The translations under genes were made by a program, and so were the position numbers. Of a stretch of 20,186 nt of DNA, positions 1 to 8,949 are shown piece after piece (the first letter of the stretch is position 1; every line of letters begins with the position of its first letter). Origin of the DNA: Paramacrobiotus richtersi (taxonomy: Eukaryota; Tardigrada; Eutardigrada; Parachela; Macrobiotidae); the NCBI GenBank assembly GCA_034698045.1, contig JAQGAU010001261.1, positions 1 to 20,186 of the forward strand. The letters run 5' to 3'. The notes beneath the pieces are model-generated. The model did no database searches. It saw only the letters and a program-made list of their open reading frames with translations, and was not told where the DNA came from.

Positions 1-695
1 AGTAGGCAGCCTGACAAGTTTTCCGTCGGATGCGGCTTGAAAAGTTGTCCCAGAAAAGCGGCAAAGAATCACCAGACTGCTCCTCAAGGCTGGAATACAC
101 GTATTGAAATGCTGTCGGTCGGACTTGGCCCAATCGCAGTGTACAGCGTTAGTATATACGGCAAGTGTAAGTTAGACAAAAATCACCAAAACCTTGTTAT
201 GGTGTAATAAACGATAAAATGACCAATGTAATAAATTGCATTGATTATTTTATATTACAAAGGAATCGAAGGGGCACACGTGGTTGCACAGTATATGTAA
301 CATCAGTTTTTTGAATTGTCGTAAGTGCAAAATGAAGCGTTTTATTAATGAATGATACTTATCTTTCAAACTGGAAGTATCTGTTTCTTGCATTCATGAC
401 GGTATTAAGTATTGTGTTTGAAAACACATACTTATGTACTTGCTGTACATGCATATGGATTTATACACGTTTTCTTAGGTACATGCATCTCATTTTATAT
501 GGCGCAGGGATGGCACAAATTCTCGCCTGAGGACATGAAAACCTGCTGACGCCTGCTTAATTCACCACGATTACAATGCACATAGATGATTTTGATTCGG
601 CTGACTACAAGTGCAGTAAAACCTATTCCACGATAGTTTGTTGGGGTTTCTACCGCACATGCAGACCTTCCTTCCCATGTCAAAACATAATCGGT
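1..695. other. 5' flank of glycosyltransferase gene A, no gene recognised
   Basis: I see no convincing coding exon here. An AATAAA at about 206-211 on the plus strand could be the polyadenylation signal of a gene outside the window. A 60-codon open frame at 348-530 has no splice or family support. The in-frame ATG at 576 could add 40 residues to gene A, so part of 576-695 may be coding rather than 5' UTR. Confidence 0.4.
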
Positions 696-2619
696 ATGGT
701 CGATGCTCACCAAAGATCGAGAATCCTAAAAACTGGGTTATTTTTCCTTGTGGCTCTAGTCCCCGCTTACTTTATTTTATCCAGTTTGATTTATGACCAC
801 CGCACTGTGATCAACTACTTTACATGGAACACATGGATTGTAGGGAGTGACAGCATCAGTACGACAAAACTAAATGGTTCCATACAGGTGCAGGAAACTA
901 CGGCAGTCCCAACAACCACAGCGACCGTGAATGCAGAACCTGAGATTATTCAATACAACTCATCAGTCTGCCGGCCGAATGTTGCCAAGTTGATCGGGTA
1001 TAAACATATTACGAATCTTGACGAAATGACCGAAACCGAGATGGAAGAGAAGTACCACAACGTGTTGCCCGGAGGACAGTGGCGACCGAGGAACTGTTCG
1101 GCCAACCAGAAAGTGACCGTTATTGTTCCATTTCGCGACCGAGATTCGCATCTTCGTAAGCAGTAAGACTGTAAGAGCTATTAGTTCTGGAATTCTGTGT
1201 GTTCAATCGTTTTTGGCGAAGCTAGAATTAGAACCAAGGCTGGGCCATAAAGTCAGTTTTTCCCGACTATTAGGACTACTGCTGGACAGACTGCACACAG
1301 TTTTACAACGACAGCAGCTGGATTATCGTATCGTTGTCGTCGAGCAGGCTGGTGATGGAATATTCAATCGAGGTATGTTTTCGTTCGAAGTTAATAAAAA
1401 ACCATTTATTCTAACAGTGGTACGGTGAATCACACGCTTATCCCGTGACTTGTAAATATTTCTAGTGGTTAAACACTCGTATTATAGCAGCGGTATCACG
1501 AGAACAACGTAATGCCTACCACCGGCACCCGGCGTCCCAATAGAGCGTAACTGCGTAAAATTATGATTAATCATTGTATCGCATTTCATCTTGTGGTTTG
1601 ACAACGTCGTGATCGCTTCAGGTTTTCTCCTGGACGCGGGGTACATGGAAGCGGCCATTAACTATTCTCGAGATTGTTTCATTTTCCACGATGTTGACCT
1701 TTTGCCGGAGAACGACCACAACATGTACCGGTGCAAAGATCAGCCCCAGCATTTGTCTCCAGCCGTGGACAAATTCGGCTACAAACTGCCGTATGAGAGA
1801 CTGATGGGTGGGGTTACGGCATTCACTAAGGATCAATTTCAACGGATTAACGGGTTTCCTACCATGTACTGGGGATGGGGTGAGCCAAAAGTCGTTTGAC
1901 ATGGTGTGACACATTTAATTTGCTTTTACATTTGTCTGCATTTCACTGTATGGTGCACCTCTGAATTTACGATTACCTTCTAATATGACCAACGCAGAAT
2001 CGTTGAATTAAATACATATACACTTCATACTCTAAATTCTGTATGAAAACGGTAAATTTCTCAACTCTACATTGCACGGTATAACGCAGTCGCAATTTAC
2101 TTGATGTTTACAGGTGGCGAAGACGACGATCTCTTCCTTCGCGTCGACACCAGCGGCTACAAACTCCTTCGCCCGGACGCTTCCATCGGCCGCTACAAGA
2201 TGATCCCTCACGCCTTCGACGCCAACAACCCACCCAATCCGGCCCGTTTCCGCATGCTGGACTACGCCAAGACCCGTCTACAAACGGACGGACTATCCAG
2301 TCTCAACTACACCGTCATACGAAGAGAACACCGGAAACTGTACACCAAGATCACGGTGGATATCCATGCACCGTCCGTCACCCAGTTTCACTACGAACGA
2401 CCCGTCGGGTCGTTGTGGAGTCGTGCTGGACAGTATGCGGAAGAGCATCCTATTCTGGCGGTTGTTTTGTTTGTGCTGTTGATTATACATATCGCCGGGG
2501 CGATGTGGCTGGGCTGTGTATGGTTGGTTGCGATTATTGATAGGGAAGATTTCGATGATACCGAAGATCACGTTTATGACCATGGATATAATTACAGATA
2601 TGAGCGTCCTTATGTTTAG
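696..2619 (+). CDS. B4GALT: Beta-1,4-galactosyltransferase family enzyme, copy A (predicted beta-1,4-GalNAc transferase)
   Basis: Exons are 696-1155, 1274-1372, 1622-1879 and 2114-2619. All three introns are phase 1, and the product is 440 residues. It is a Golgi type II membrane enzyme that should add a hexose or N-acetylhexosamine from a UDP-sugar to GlcNAc. Visible features: an N-terminal membrane segment at about 14-33, a Ser/Thr-rich stem, paired Cys92/Cys134, VIVPFRDR, LQRQQLDY, the DVD metal motif (Asp210/Asp212), WGWGGEDDD (270-278) and MIPH with the metal ligands Met302/His305. Leu247 sits where vertebrate galactosyltransferases have Tyr289 (bovine numbering). Established work on this family links Leu or Ile at this site to UDP-GalNAc use, so GalNAc transfer is inferred. 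The family core ends near 356. A further 84 residues include a hydrophobic stretch at 385-414 and a Tyr-rich tail. The in-frame ATG at 576 would give 480 residues. The family call is secure; the donor is inferred. Confidence 0.92.
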
Positions 2620-3297
2620 TCATACAGTTATTATATAGCAAAATGGTGTGCTTGTGATCCTACGAATGGTTTGATTGTCAAACATACAAAAAAATCATAG
2701 ATTATAAAATGATAGAACTTTCGGCAAATAGGCCAAATTTTCCTTGAAGTTTCGTGTTTCACCAACAATATCGAAGTCCGCCAGCGAAGCGGAAGATTTA
2801 TTTCCAGTAACTTTCGTTTGTTATTCTATTCAGTTATCAATATTATTTAGTACATAATATATTAATATATGTCAATTATTAATTTATTATTAGTTTAAAC
2901 ATTCTATTTCTCCAAATTGTCACAAACAAAAACATTTCACACGATATTAATTACATAATTATTATATTTATTATATATTAATAATAAAACCGCAAAAAAT
3001 CGTTTTATTTTGTAAGCAACATATTGCGCATTTCATTCAGGCAACGCGAAACAAAACTCCCACATATCACATTGAAACAAGCAGAACAAAAAGCACAATT
3101 ACTGGAAAGCCATTTCAGACAGTTGCAACCAAACACCCGACACCAAAAACAAATTAACAAAATAAATAATAATTATTTCTCTACGCCCAACAGGAACTGC
3201 ATCCTCTTTTTCCGCCCATAGATCCATCGATATCAGTCGTCATTATTACCAAAATTGATATAAAATCATGCATCTGTCGAATTCAGTGTTCTATGCA
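2620..3297. other. AT-rich intergenic region between convergent genes
   Basis: This region separates the 3' ends of glycosyltransferase A (plus) and the HIG1 gene (minus). It holds long A/T runs, especially 2850-2990. An AATAAA at 2983-2988 on the plus strand could end gene A. TTTATT at about 3004-3009 is an AATAAA on the minus strand and could end the HIG1 transcript. The open frame at 3024-3221 is low-complexity and not supported as a gene. Confidence 0.5.
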
Positions 3298-4370
3298 TTA
3301 TCGGCGGTTATGGCGTTGTTCCTCCGGTGGGGCATTGTAGTTTTTGATAAAATGACTAACCGCTCCCACGGCGATAATGCCCACGGCCATACTCTGCGCC
3401 GCAATACGTAATCCGGTGAAATACAAGGTTGTCGAGATGGCATCCCGCTGCGGGAGGCGGCGATATTTATAAATACCTGCAATTAATTATTCGGTACAAA
3501 AAAATCAGCAACAATTCACAATCGCTAAAACACTATTACAATAAGTACAAAAAATAATAAAAATTCACTAAAAATGTACACAATTAAAAATAATTTACAA
3601 TAATAAATAAACGATAAATACCAACCCGATGGTTATACAAATACAAACAATCTTGAAAGATAGTTTGAAAATGCCAAAAATTTGTGATAAAAAAAGCTCT
3701 GTGCTGAAAAAAGGCAGACAGAATGTTTCAGTACTGTTGAAAAAAATCAAATTCTGGTAATAAAAATTTACATCTTTAGTACGTGCCCGTTTATGAAATA
3801 AACACTTAGAAAAATAACGCAACAAATGCAAAGATATCAAAATTAATAATAAAATAATAGCATTTATAATTTTTTCGTAGACATTTTAAAAATATGCAAA
3901 ATCGGAAAGCAAAAATATTCGAAAAATCCAGATGGGCGGGCGCGGAGAGCCACCAGGATTCTCCAGCTGAACGAACTTTTCGTCAGTTAGTGTACATTCG
4001 AAAATACAGCAATTCCTCAAAATTTTTCACTACTTTAACTTGCACTATTAATCTAATCACGAAATTAGAACAAATTCAGCGAGCCAAGTGGTAATTCCTG
4101 AATTCTGAATGATTCAAAATTCAATGATAATTTAAACTGAATTAAATGTGCGAAATGTGCGAAATAAAATGTGCGAAACGAACCGAATCCTGCCATGGCC
4201 GTAAACGCCGTAATGGCAATGGGGAACACTCCCATTTCCGTGAAGGAACGGACAAAGCGTTGGCCGAGAGTGGGCGGCGAGGAAAACTCCTGATGGGCTG
4301 GATCGGCGAACTCATCGTGCGCGGGATTGTGGCTGAGGAAGGGGGTGTGCGACTGCGTTTTCTGCGACAT
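3298..4370 (-). CDS. HIGD: HIG1-domain mitochondrial inner-membrane protein
   Basis: On the minus strand, exon 1 is 4370-4184 and exon 2 is 3476-3298, joined in phase 1 through a split Gly63 codon to give 121 residues. HIG1 proteins (HIGD1/HIGD2, yeast Rcf1) sit in the mitochondrial inner membrane and associate with respiratory complexes III and IV. Visible: a polar N-terminus, a lead-in at 35-46, membrane helix 1 at about 47-66 (FPIAITAFTAMAGFGIYKY), a basic loop (YRRLPQRD), the family signature LRIAAQ (85-90), helix 2 at about 88-107, and a charged tail. The family motif (Q/I)x3(R/H)xRx3Q is only partly kept: Arg86 and Gln90 are present, but the earlier R/H position is Gly84. The donor is GTTCGT, weak compared with the others here. 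Without splicing the frame stays open to 4065 and gives a 101-residue one-helix product. HIGD1 and HIGD2 cannot be told apart by eye. Confidence 0.85.
3477..4183 (-). other. HIG1 gene intron, 707 bases
   Basis: This AT-rich intron has acceptor TTGCAG on the minus strand. Just inside the donor, plus-strand 4146-4177 holds three copies of the nine-base unit ATGTGCGAA (starting at 4146, 4155 and 4169). Nothing else is recognised. Open frames at 3595-3840 and 3894-4094 are A/T-driven and have no family match. Confidence 0.6.
4146..4177. repeat. Triplicated 9-base unit beside the HIG1 5' splice site
   Basis: ATGTGCGAA occurs at 4146-4154, 4155-4163 and 4169-4177. The array starts six bases inside the intron from the donor at 4183-4182 on the minus strand. 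If the intron is retained, the repeats translate as a Phe-Ala-His-type repeat in the extended exon 1 frame. Confidence 0.8.
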
Positions 4371-5144
4371 TTTCTAAACTCTCGATAGAATTTCGCAACA
4401 TACAGCAAAAAACAAAACTTCCAAGAAACACCACGTGCTAATGAAACGGGAAAATGTGGCCGAGAAGAACAAAATTAACGAAGAAACCTTTCTCAGCTGT
4501 TCAAGAAACTTTCCCTGACAGAACTTTTCGCAGCAAATCTCAGGGCTGATGAAATTCAAGGGAAAGTTGTAGTGTCTGATCAGTGGCGGAACGAGGAGCC
4601 CAGACAAGGGTCCGACTCATTCAACCAGGGCGCTACCGCCCTGGGACATCACTAGTTGCTAAGTGTTTAAACGCAACGGCGTCCACGCCGTCTTGTAATG
4701 GGAACTCCATTGCAGGTGTGCAAATTTCCAGTGGCATACGGGCGCAAAGAGTCCATCCCACAGGGACAGAGATGTGATTACCACCCACTGCAAAGAGTGA
4801 ATGACCAACCAGGCGGATGCGCAGCGTCACTTGACGGATATTAATGCGGTAACGTAATTGTACTGTGCCGGAAGCTGTTGTTGTGGCCGTTTTACCAACC
4901 GGCCTCGACAAAATCCATTTCGCAATTGAGAAATGCGTTACTTGTTATGTGCAGGATTATTATCATTATTTCTCTCGAGCAGCGATCATGCCAACAAGCG
5001 GATTCATGTAATCACGCATTGATCATGCATTGTGAATGAGTTGTGAGTGAAATCGCATTACCGTTAAACAGCGCTTTGCAGAATGGATGAATGACACGGA
5101 ACTTCCACTATCTCCATTAATCCAGCAAGGGATAATGTCCAAAA
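4371..5144. other. Divergent upstream region between the HIG1 gene and glycosyltransferase B
   Basis: The two flanking genes start in opposite directions here, so both promoters probably lie in this region; I could not identify a TATA box or initiator with confidence. A perfect 8-base inverted repeat (CCAGGGCG, four-base loop, CGCCCTGG) lies at about 4625-4644. A 92-codon minus-strand frame covers 4633-4911 and is described separately. Confidence 0.4.
4633..4911 (-). other. Unassigned open frame, possible exon or gene remnant
   Basis: This minus-strand frame is open for at least 92 codons in balanced, non-repetitive sequence, with a Cys-x(8)-Cys pair (CARMPLEICT) and alternating hydrophobic residues such as VTLRIRLVG. 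I do not recognise the family. The Cys spacing followed by a hydrophobic strand and then SDVPGR is loosely like an ML/NPC2-type lipid-binding fold, but this is weak. The start in this frame is TTG, so it would have to be an internal exon or a relic. The plus strand is open over part of it too (4583-4777). Confidence 0.2.
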
Positions 5145-7841
5145 ATGCCATGGACATTGGGAAATCACACCCCACTCCGTACCGGACCTTTCCGCTACAT
5201 TCTCACCTTCCTCCTGCTTTTATCCCTGACGGACGTGTTCATCACCGTCCTCACTGGACGCTCGCGTCTTTTCATCTTCTTCCCCACCATCTCCCTGACG
5301 ACCATTCATTACAACTACTTTCGGCCGCAGATCGCCGCGTGCAACGCGTCGGGATGCTGGAATCATCCCGGGATCAGTCTGGACGTGTTCCCGGTGTATG
5401 TGCCCAAGTGTCATCCCGATGGGCTGTTGGGGAGGATCGAGCCGGATAAAGGCAATGTGACGGAGGCCGCGCTGAATGTGACGGCCTGGTCGCTGGATTC
5501 CAGGGGCAGCTGGAAACCCGGTGATTGTGTACCCAAAGAGAAACTGGCTGTGATTATTCCGTTTCGGGATCGAGCGGAGCATTTAAGTAAGAAATACCAA
5601 TTAAATATTGATTAATAATAGTAATAAATTTGGGTTTGCAATTGTAATAAATAAGAAAATAAAATTAATTAATAATTGCAATACAAAAAATAAAAAATAA
5701 ATTAAATGGTTTCGCTTGTTATGGTAATGTTTTCTGGCTGTTGTTTCCAGATGAATATTTTATATTTTTATTATTTTTTAAAAACCCATTAAATTATGGT
5801 TACAATACGCGCTTTTTTTAATTCTTTATGCGTTTTTTAATAATTAAATTAAGTGTGGTAATGTTGTTCAGCAATCGTTTTTATTTGATTACAAAGGTGA
5901 TCAGTTAATGGTTTTTATTACAATTATACATAGCATTTTATTATAATTTGTATATATATAGCAATGTGGTAAATAGCGTTACTAGTGTGCATACACGCTT
6001 ATAGACTTTTCACTCACTCACTTTTGGCGTCGAAACAATCACATGAATGACTTTCGTAATAACAGGAAGTGGTTTTTGTAGAAAGATTTCTGGTCAACTA
6101 CCACCCAATTTTCCAAAGACAGTTACTGGACTATACGATTTTCGTTGTGGAGCAAGACGGCAATGCGACGTTTAACAAAGGTAACAGCGCTCGCCCGCAG
6201 TTTTTGTTTGTTTCGAACGGTTGCGCGCGCTGTAATTGCAGCGTAAAAGCGAGATCTGGTAAGGAACGAGCGGGGTTGTTGACGGAAGTAGTAATATTCG
6301 ATAATGCGGCACATGCACGCATACGAGTTGGCAACAGTACCTTCCTTGTTCAATACCACAAAATTTACTGTTCACAAATTCACATAATCAAGCGGGTTCT
6401 CATGTATCACTCTCAAAATCATCCGAAACCCCGTTTAATTTATATAAAATATAAAAATAATTATAAATATTCACATAGACTTTTATAAATAATTTTTATA
6501 AGTCTGCATAATAAATTTGTAAATAAAAATGTACTTTCATAAATAATTTTATAAATTATAAATAGTTGTATACTTTTATAAATAAATTTTTTTAATATGA
6601 ATTTTTGTCTATTTTTAATTATTAATATTTTTATCCATTTAGCTCAGACGACTTTCAAATTAATTGGTGATGACATGATTCTTAGGTATTCTGATGAATG
6701 CGGCATTCTTGGAAGCGAAAAAAACCGGCCGGTACACTTGTTTCATATTCCATGATGTTGACTTGCTGCCGGAACAAGACGATAACATGTACCAGTGTGC
6801 CGAGCAACCGCGGCATCTCAGCGTAGCCGTGGACAAGTTCAACTACACGCTACCGTATAAACAGCTGATCGGCGGTGCGTCGGCCTTCACCGTGGAGCAG
6901 TATACCAAAGTGAATGGATACTCAAATTCCTACTGGGGATGGGGTAAGCCATAACTTTGATAGGTTATATTATTTAATTATATTTTAATCATTTTATTAG
7001 TAAACAAATACATTTAATCGTTTTGCTAATTTACTGATCTTAATTGTATCAAATCATTGTTTTCCGTTTAAAAAGCGCAAAATATCTTTGAAAACGCAAA
7101 TTCATTAAAGGAAGCGAAATTCAAGGTAGCAAAACTAGTTATTTACAAGTTAGTTAAAAACAGAAAATAATAAAGTCAGGTAGAGGCGAACTCTATAAGA
7201 ATACAAACATAATTATTGAAGCTTTAGTATTTGTTATTATTTAATATTTATTATTATTTAATATTGCAATATGATTTATTGTTTGAAGCTTCATGTTGTT
7301 ACTAGTACTATTTTAAATGGGGTTTTTAATCTACGGCAGCCTAGCTAGCTAAGAATCGTTTGAAAACATGGTAAAGTACATACAGAAAACACATGAGTAA
7401 AATTGTTACAAAATACTGCGGAAAGTGTCTGATCTATCGTTTCGTTAAACAAGTGAAAGAAAATGATATTAAATGTTCTGCAATCCGTAAAAGGGAAATA
7501 GAAAGAAAGTTATACCGATTTTTCGGTTTTTATGGTAACTCTATGCACTGGCAACAGGTGGCGAAGACGATGATCTCATGAAACGCGTCGAACTGAGCGA
7601 TTACGAAATCAACCGGCCGGTCGCGGCGTCGGCCCGCTACACCATGATCAAGCACGAACACGATGCCAAGAATCCCGAGAATCCCATGGCGGCGAAGCTG
7701 CTCGAGCTAACCCACAAACGAATGTTCAAGGACGGACTGAGCAGTGTATCCTACAAACTCCTCAACGTACAGGAACGCCAGCTGTACACGTGGTTCCTGG
7801 TTGATGTTGGGGAGAATTCTCTGAAGAACCTGACGCTGTAA
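5145..7841 (+). CDS. B4GALT: Beta-1,4-galactosyltransferase family enzyme, copy B (predicted beta-1,4-GalNAc transferase)
   Basis: Exons are 5145-5586, 6082-6180, 6686-6943 and 7558-7841, giving 360 residues. Exons 2 and 3 have the same lengths as in copy A (99 and 258), and all introns are phase 1 at the same codons, so A and B are tandem paralogues. Visible: short cytosolic tail, membrane anchor at about 17-37, stem, Cys89/Cys128, VIIPFRDR (136-143), QRQLLDY, DVD (Asp204/Asp206), Cys218, WGWGGEDDD (264-272) and MIKH with metal ligands Met296/His299. Leu241 replaces the galactosyltransferase Tyr289, again predicting UDP-GalNAc as donor. It ends soon after LYTWFLVDVG, as normal for the family, without copy A's C-terminal membrane segment. 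Exon 2 uses acceptor TTTGTAG at 6080-6081; the CAG 16 bases upstream gives the wrong phase. Introns are long and AT-rich (495, 505 and 614 bases). Expected to be a Golgi enzyme. Confidence 0.92.
5587..6081 (+). other. Glycosyltransferase B intron 1
   Basis: GTAAGA donor to TTTGTAG acceptor. Strongly AT-rich with poly-A/T tracts (5590-5960). No element recognised. Confidence 0.6.
6181..6685 (+). other. Glycosyltransferase B intron 2 with degenerate AT repeat
   Basis: GTAACA donor to TTCTTAG acceptor. The stretch 6430-6610 is built of irregular copies of TTATAAATAA-like units, which looks like simple-sequence expansion. Open frames over 6123-6488 run through the exon 2/intron 2 boundary and have no family match beyond exon 2. 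Confidence 0.55.
6944..7557 (+). other. Glycosyltransferase B intron 3
   Basis: GTAAGC donor to GCAACAG acceptor. AT-rich, with a local direct repeat of TTATTATTTAATATT near 7233-7266. The 62-codon frame 7393-7581 ends inside exon 4 in the wrong phase and is not supported. Confidence 0.55.
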
Positions 7842-8949
7842 TTTTTTTATTTTATTTTCGAAAAGAAAGGTCGGTGGTTTGTCTTGTGTTGCATGGCCGT
7901 GCGTGTTGTTTTAGGGTTGGCCTTGACCTTTTGAGACGGCAGGCTTTAAGTATGAAACACGGAGTTCTGCCACGGGTCAAGACGAATGGATCGTTAGTAG
8001 CTGGTTGATCAGTGAATTATTGAGCTGGTTGATTGGTTTGCAGTGAATTATTGCACAGTTTGAAAGTGAGGGTTGATGGTGGTAAATTGTACTGGGGAAG
8101 TTAAAAAGAATGTTGTTCACACTTCACAGTATTAACAATCTCTCCTTGCTGTTGTGGGTTCTACAGAATAAGAACAATAATACCGCGACCACTTAACCTT
8201 ATCAATATTTTAAGGTAAAATGCCAAATATTGCGATGAATATGCCAAAATACAATCAAATTACAATCTCAAGAAAGTCTGGTACAACTAGCTGATCTTCT
8301 CCACCGGCGTCGGTAAACGCATGCTAAAACACGGCACGGTTATGTGCTTATACTATTTCTGTGAAAGTTATCGACGATCGTATTACAAAATGAAATGAAT
8401 TTTATAAGTTTGATCACATCCCACGTTAGTCTGTGAGAGGTGGTTTGATTCCGCCAGCCATTCGGAATATGAAGACTTCGGGAATATATTACGTTGTGAA
8501 ACTGGAGTTCGGAAGACGTCAGGTCGACCTTCAGCACGTCTCTAAAGGCACTGACATGAAGTCGTATGTGCGGTTTATCACATGGACTTTATCGTATGAT
8601 GGTCCAGACTGCAAAAACTGGATACCGCACACAAAAACGTTGAGTATTTCACATTTTCCCAACAAGCTGCTGCGAACGATCTGTTCCAATAACATGGTAA
8701 GTTTCGCAAAAAGAAGCAAAATTGACAGTTATAACCGGGTACAGCACACTCATTATGTACACACAGACAACTGAACACTTACCGAGTTCTGTCATTATCC
8801 GACGCCACTCTTGTTTACGTTTCTTTAATTTAATTGCAAGTGAGGTTTGTTGAAACAGAAACCTCCCGCTTCATTATTGACTATGCAATGATCTCCAACA
8901 CATAATGCTTACCATCCAAACAGTCTAACGTGGTTCTTCGACAAAAGAA
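7842..8949. other. Region between glycosyltransferase B and the monooxygenase gene
   Basis: This region holds the 3' flank of copy B and, on the minus strand, the 3' flank of the monooxygenase (an ATTAAA on the minus strand near 8824-8829 is a possible polyadenylation signal). A 113-codon plus-strand frame at 8433-8774 contains a good-looking donor, GTAAGT, at about 8697, but I recognise no domain and no partner exon. GGTTTGATTCC near 8443-8453 fits a Pol III B-box pattern, but no tRNA fold is evident. Confidence 0.4.

Noticed and set aside
348..530. 60-codon open frame with hydrophobic, Cys-rich product
   Set aside because: No domain, no splice partner and AT-biased codons; probably chance in the gene A flank.
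4065..4408. Overlapping open frames on both strands over HIG1 exon 1 (including 4146-4388 plus)
   Set aside because: Shadows of the HIG1 exon; only the 4370 start frame matches the family.
4581..4600. CAGTGGCGGA start resembling a hAT transposon terminal repeat
   Set aside because: I found no matching inverted end and no 8-base target duplication in the window.
5087..5449. Plus-strand 120-codon frame overlapping exon 1 of glycosyltransferase B
   Set aside because: Out of frame with the conserved VIIPFRDR block; a shadow of the real exon.
6066..6082. Exon 2 of glycosyltransferase B starting at the AACAG acceptor at 6065
   Set aside because: Phase 0 there does not fit the phase 1 end of exon 1. 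The acceptor at 6080-6081 restores the family alignment HLKRFLVNYHPIFQRQ.
8433..8774. 113-codon plus-strand frame with a GTAAGT donor near 8697
   Set aside because: No family match, no usable partner exon before the antisense monooxygenase exons, and competing open frames on the minus strand.
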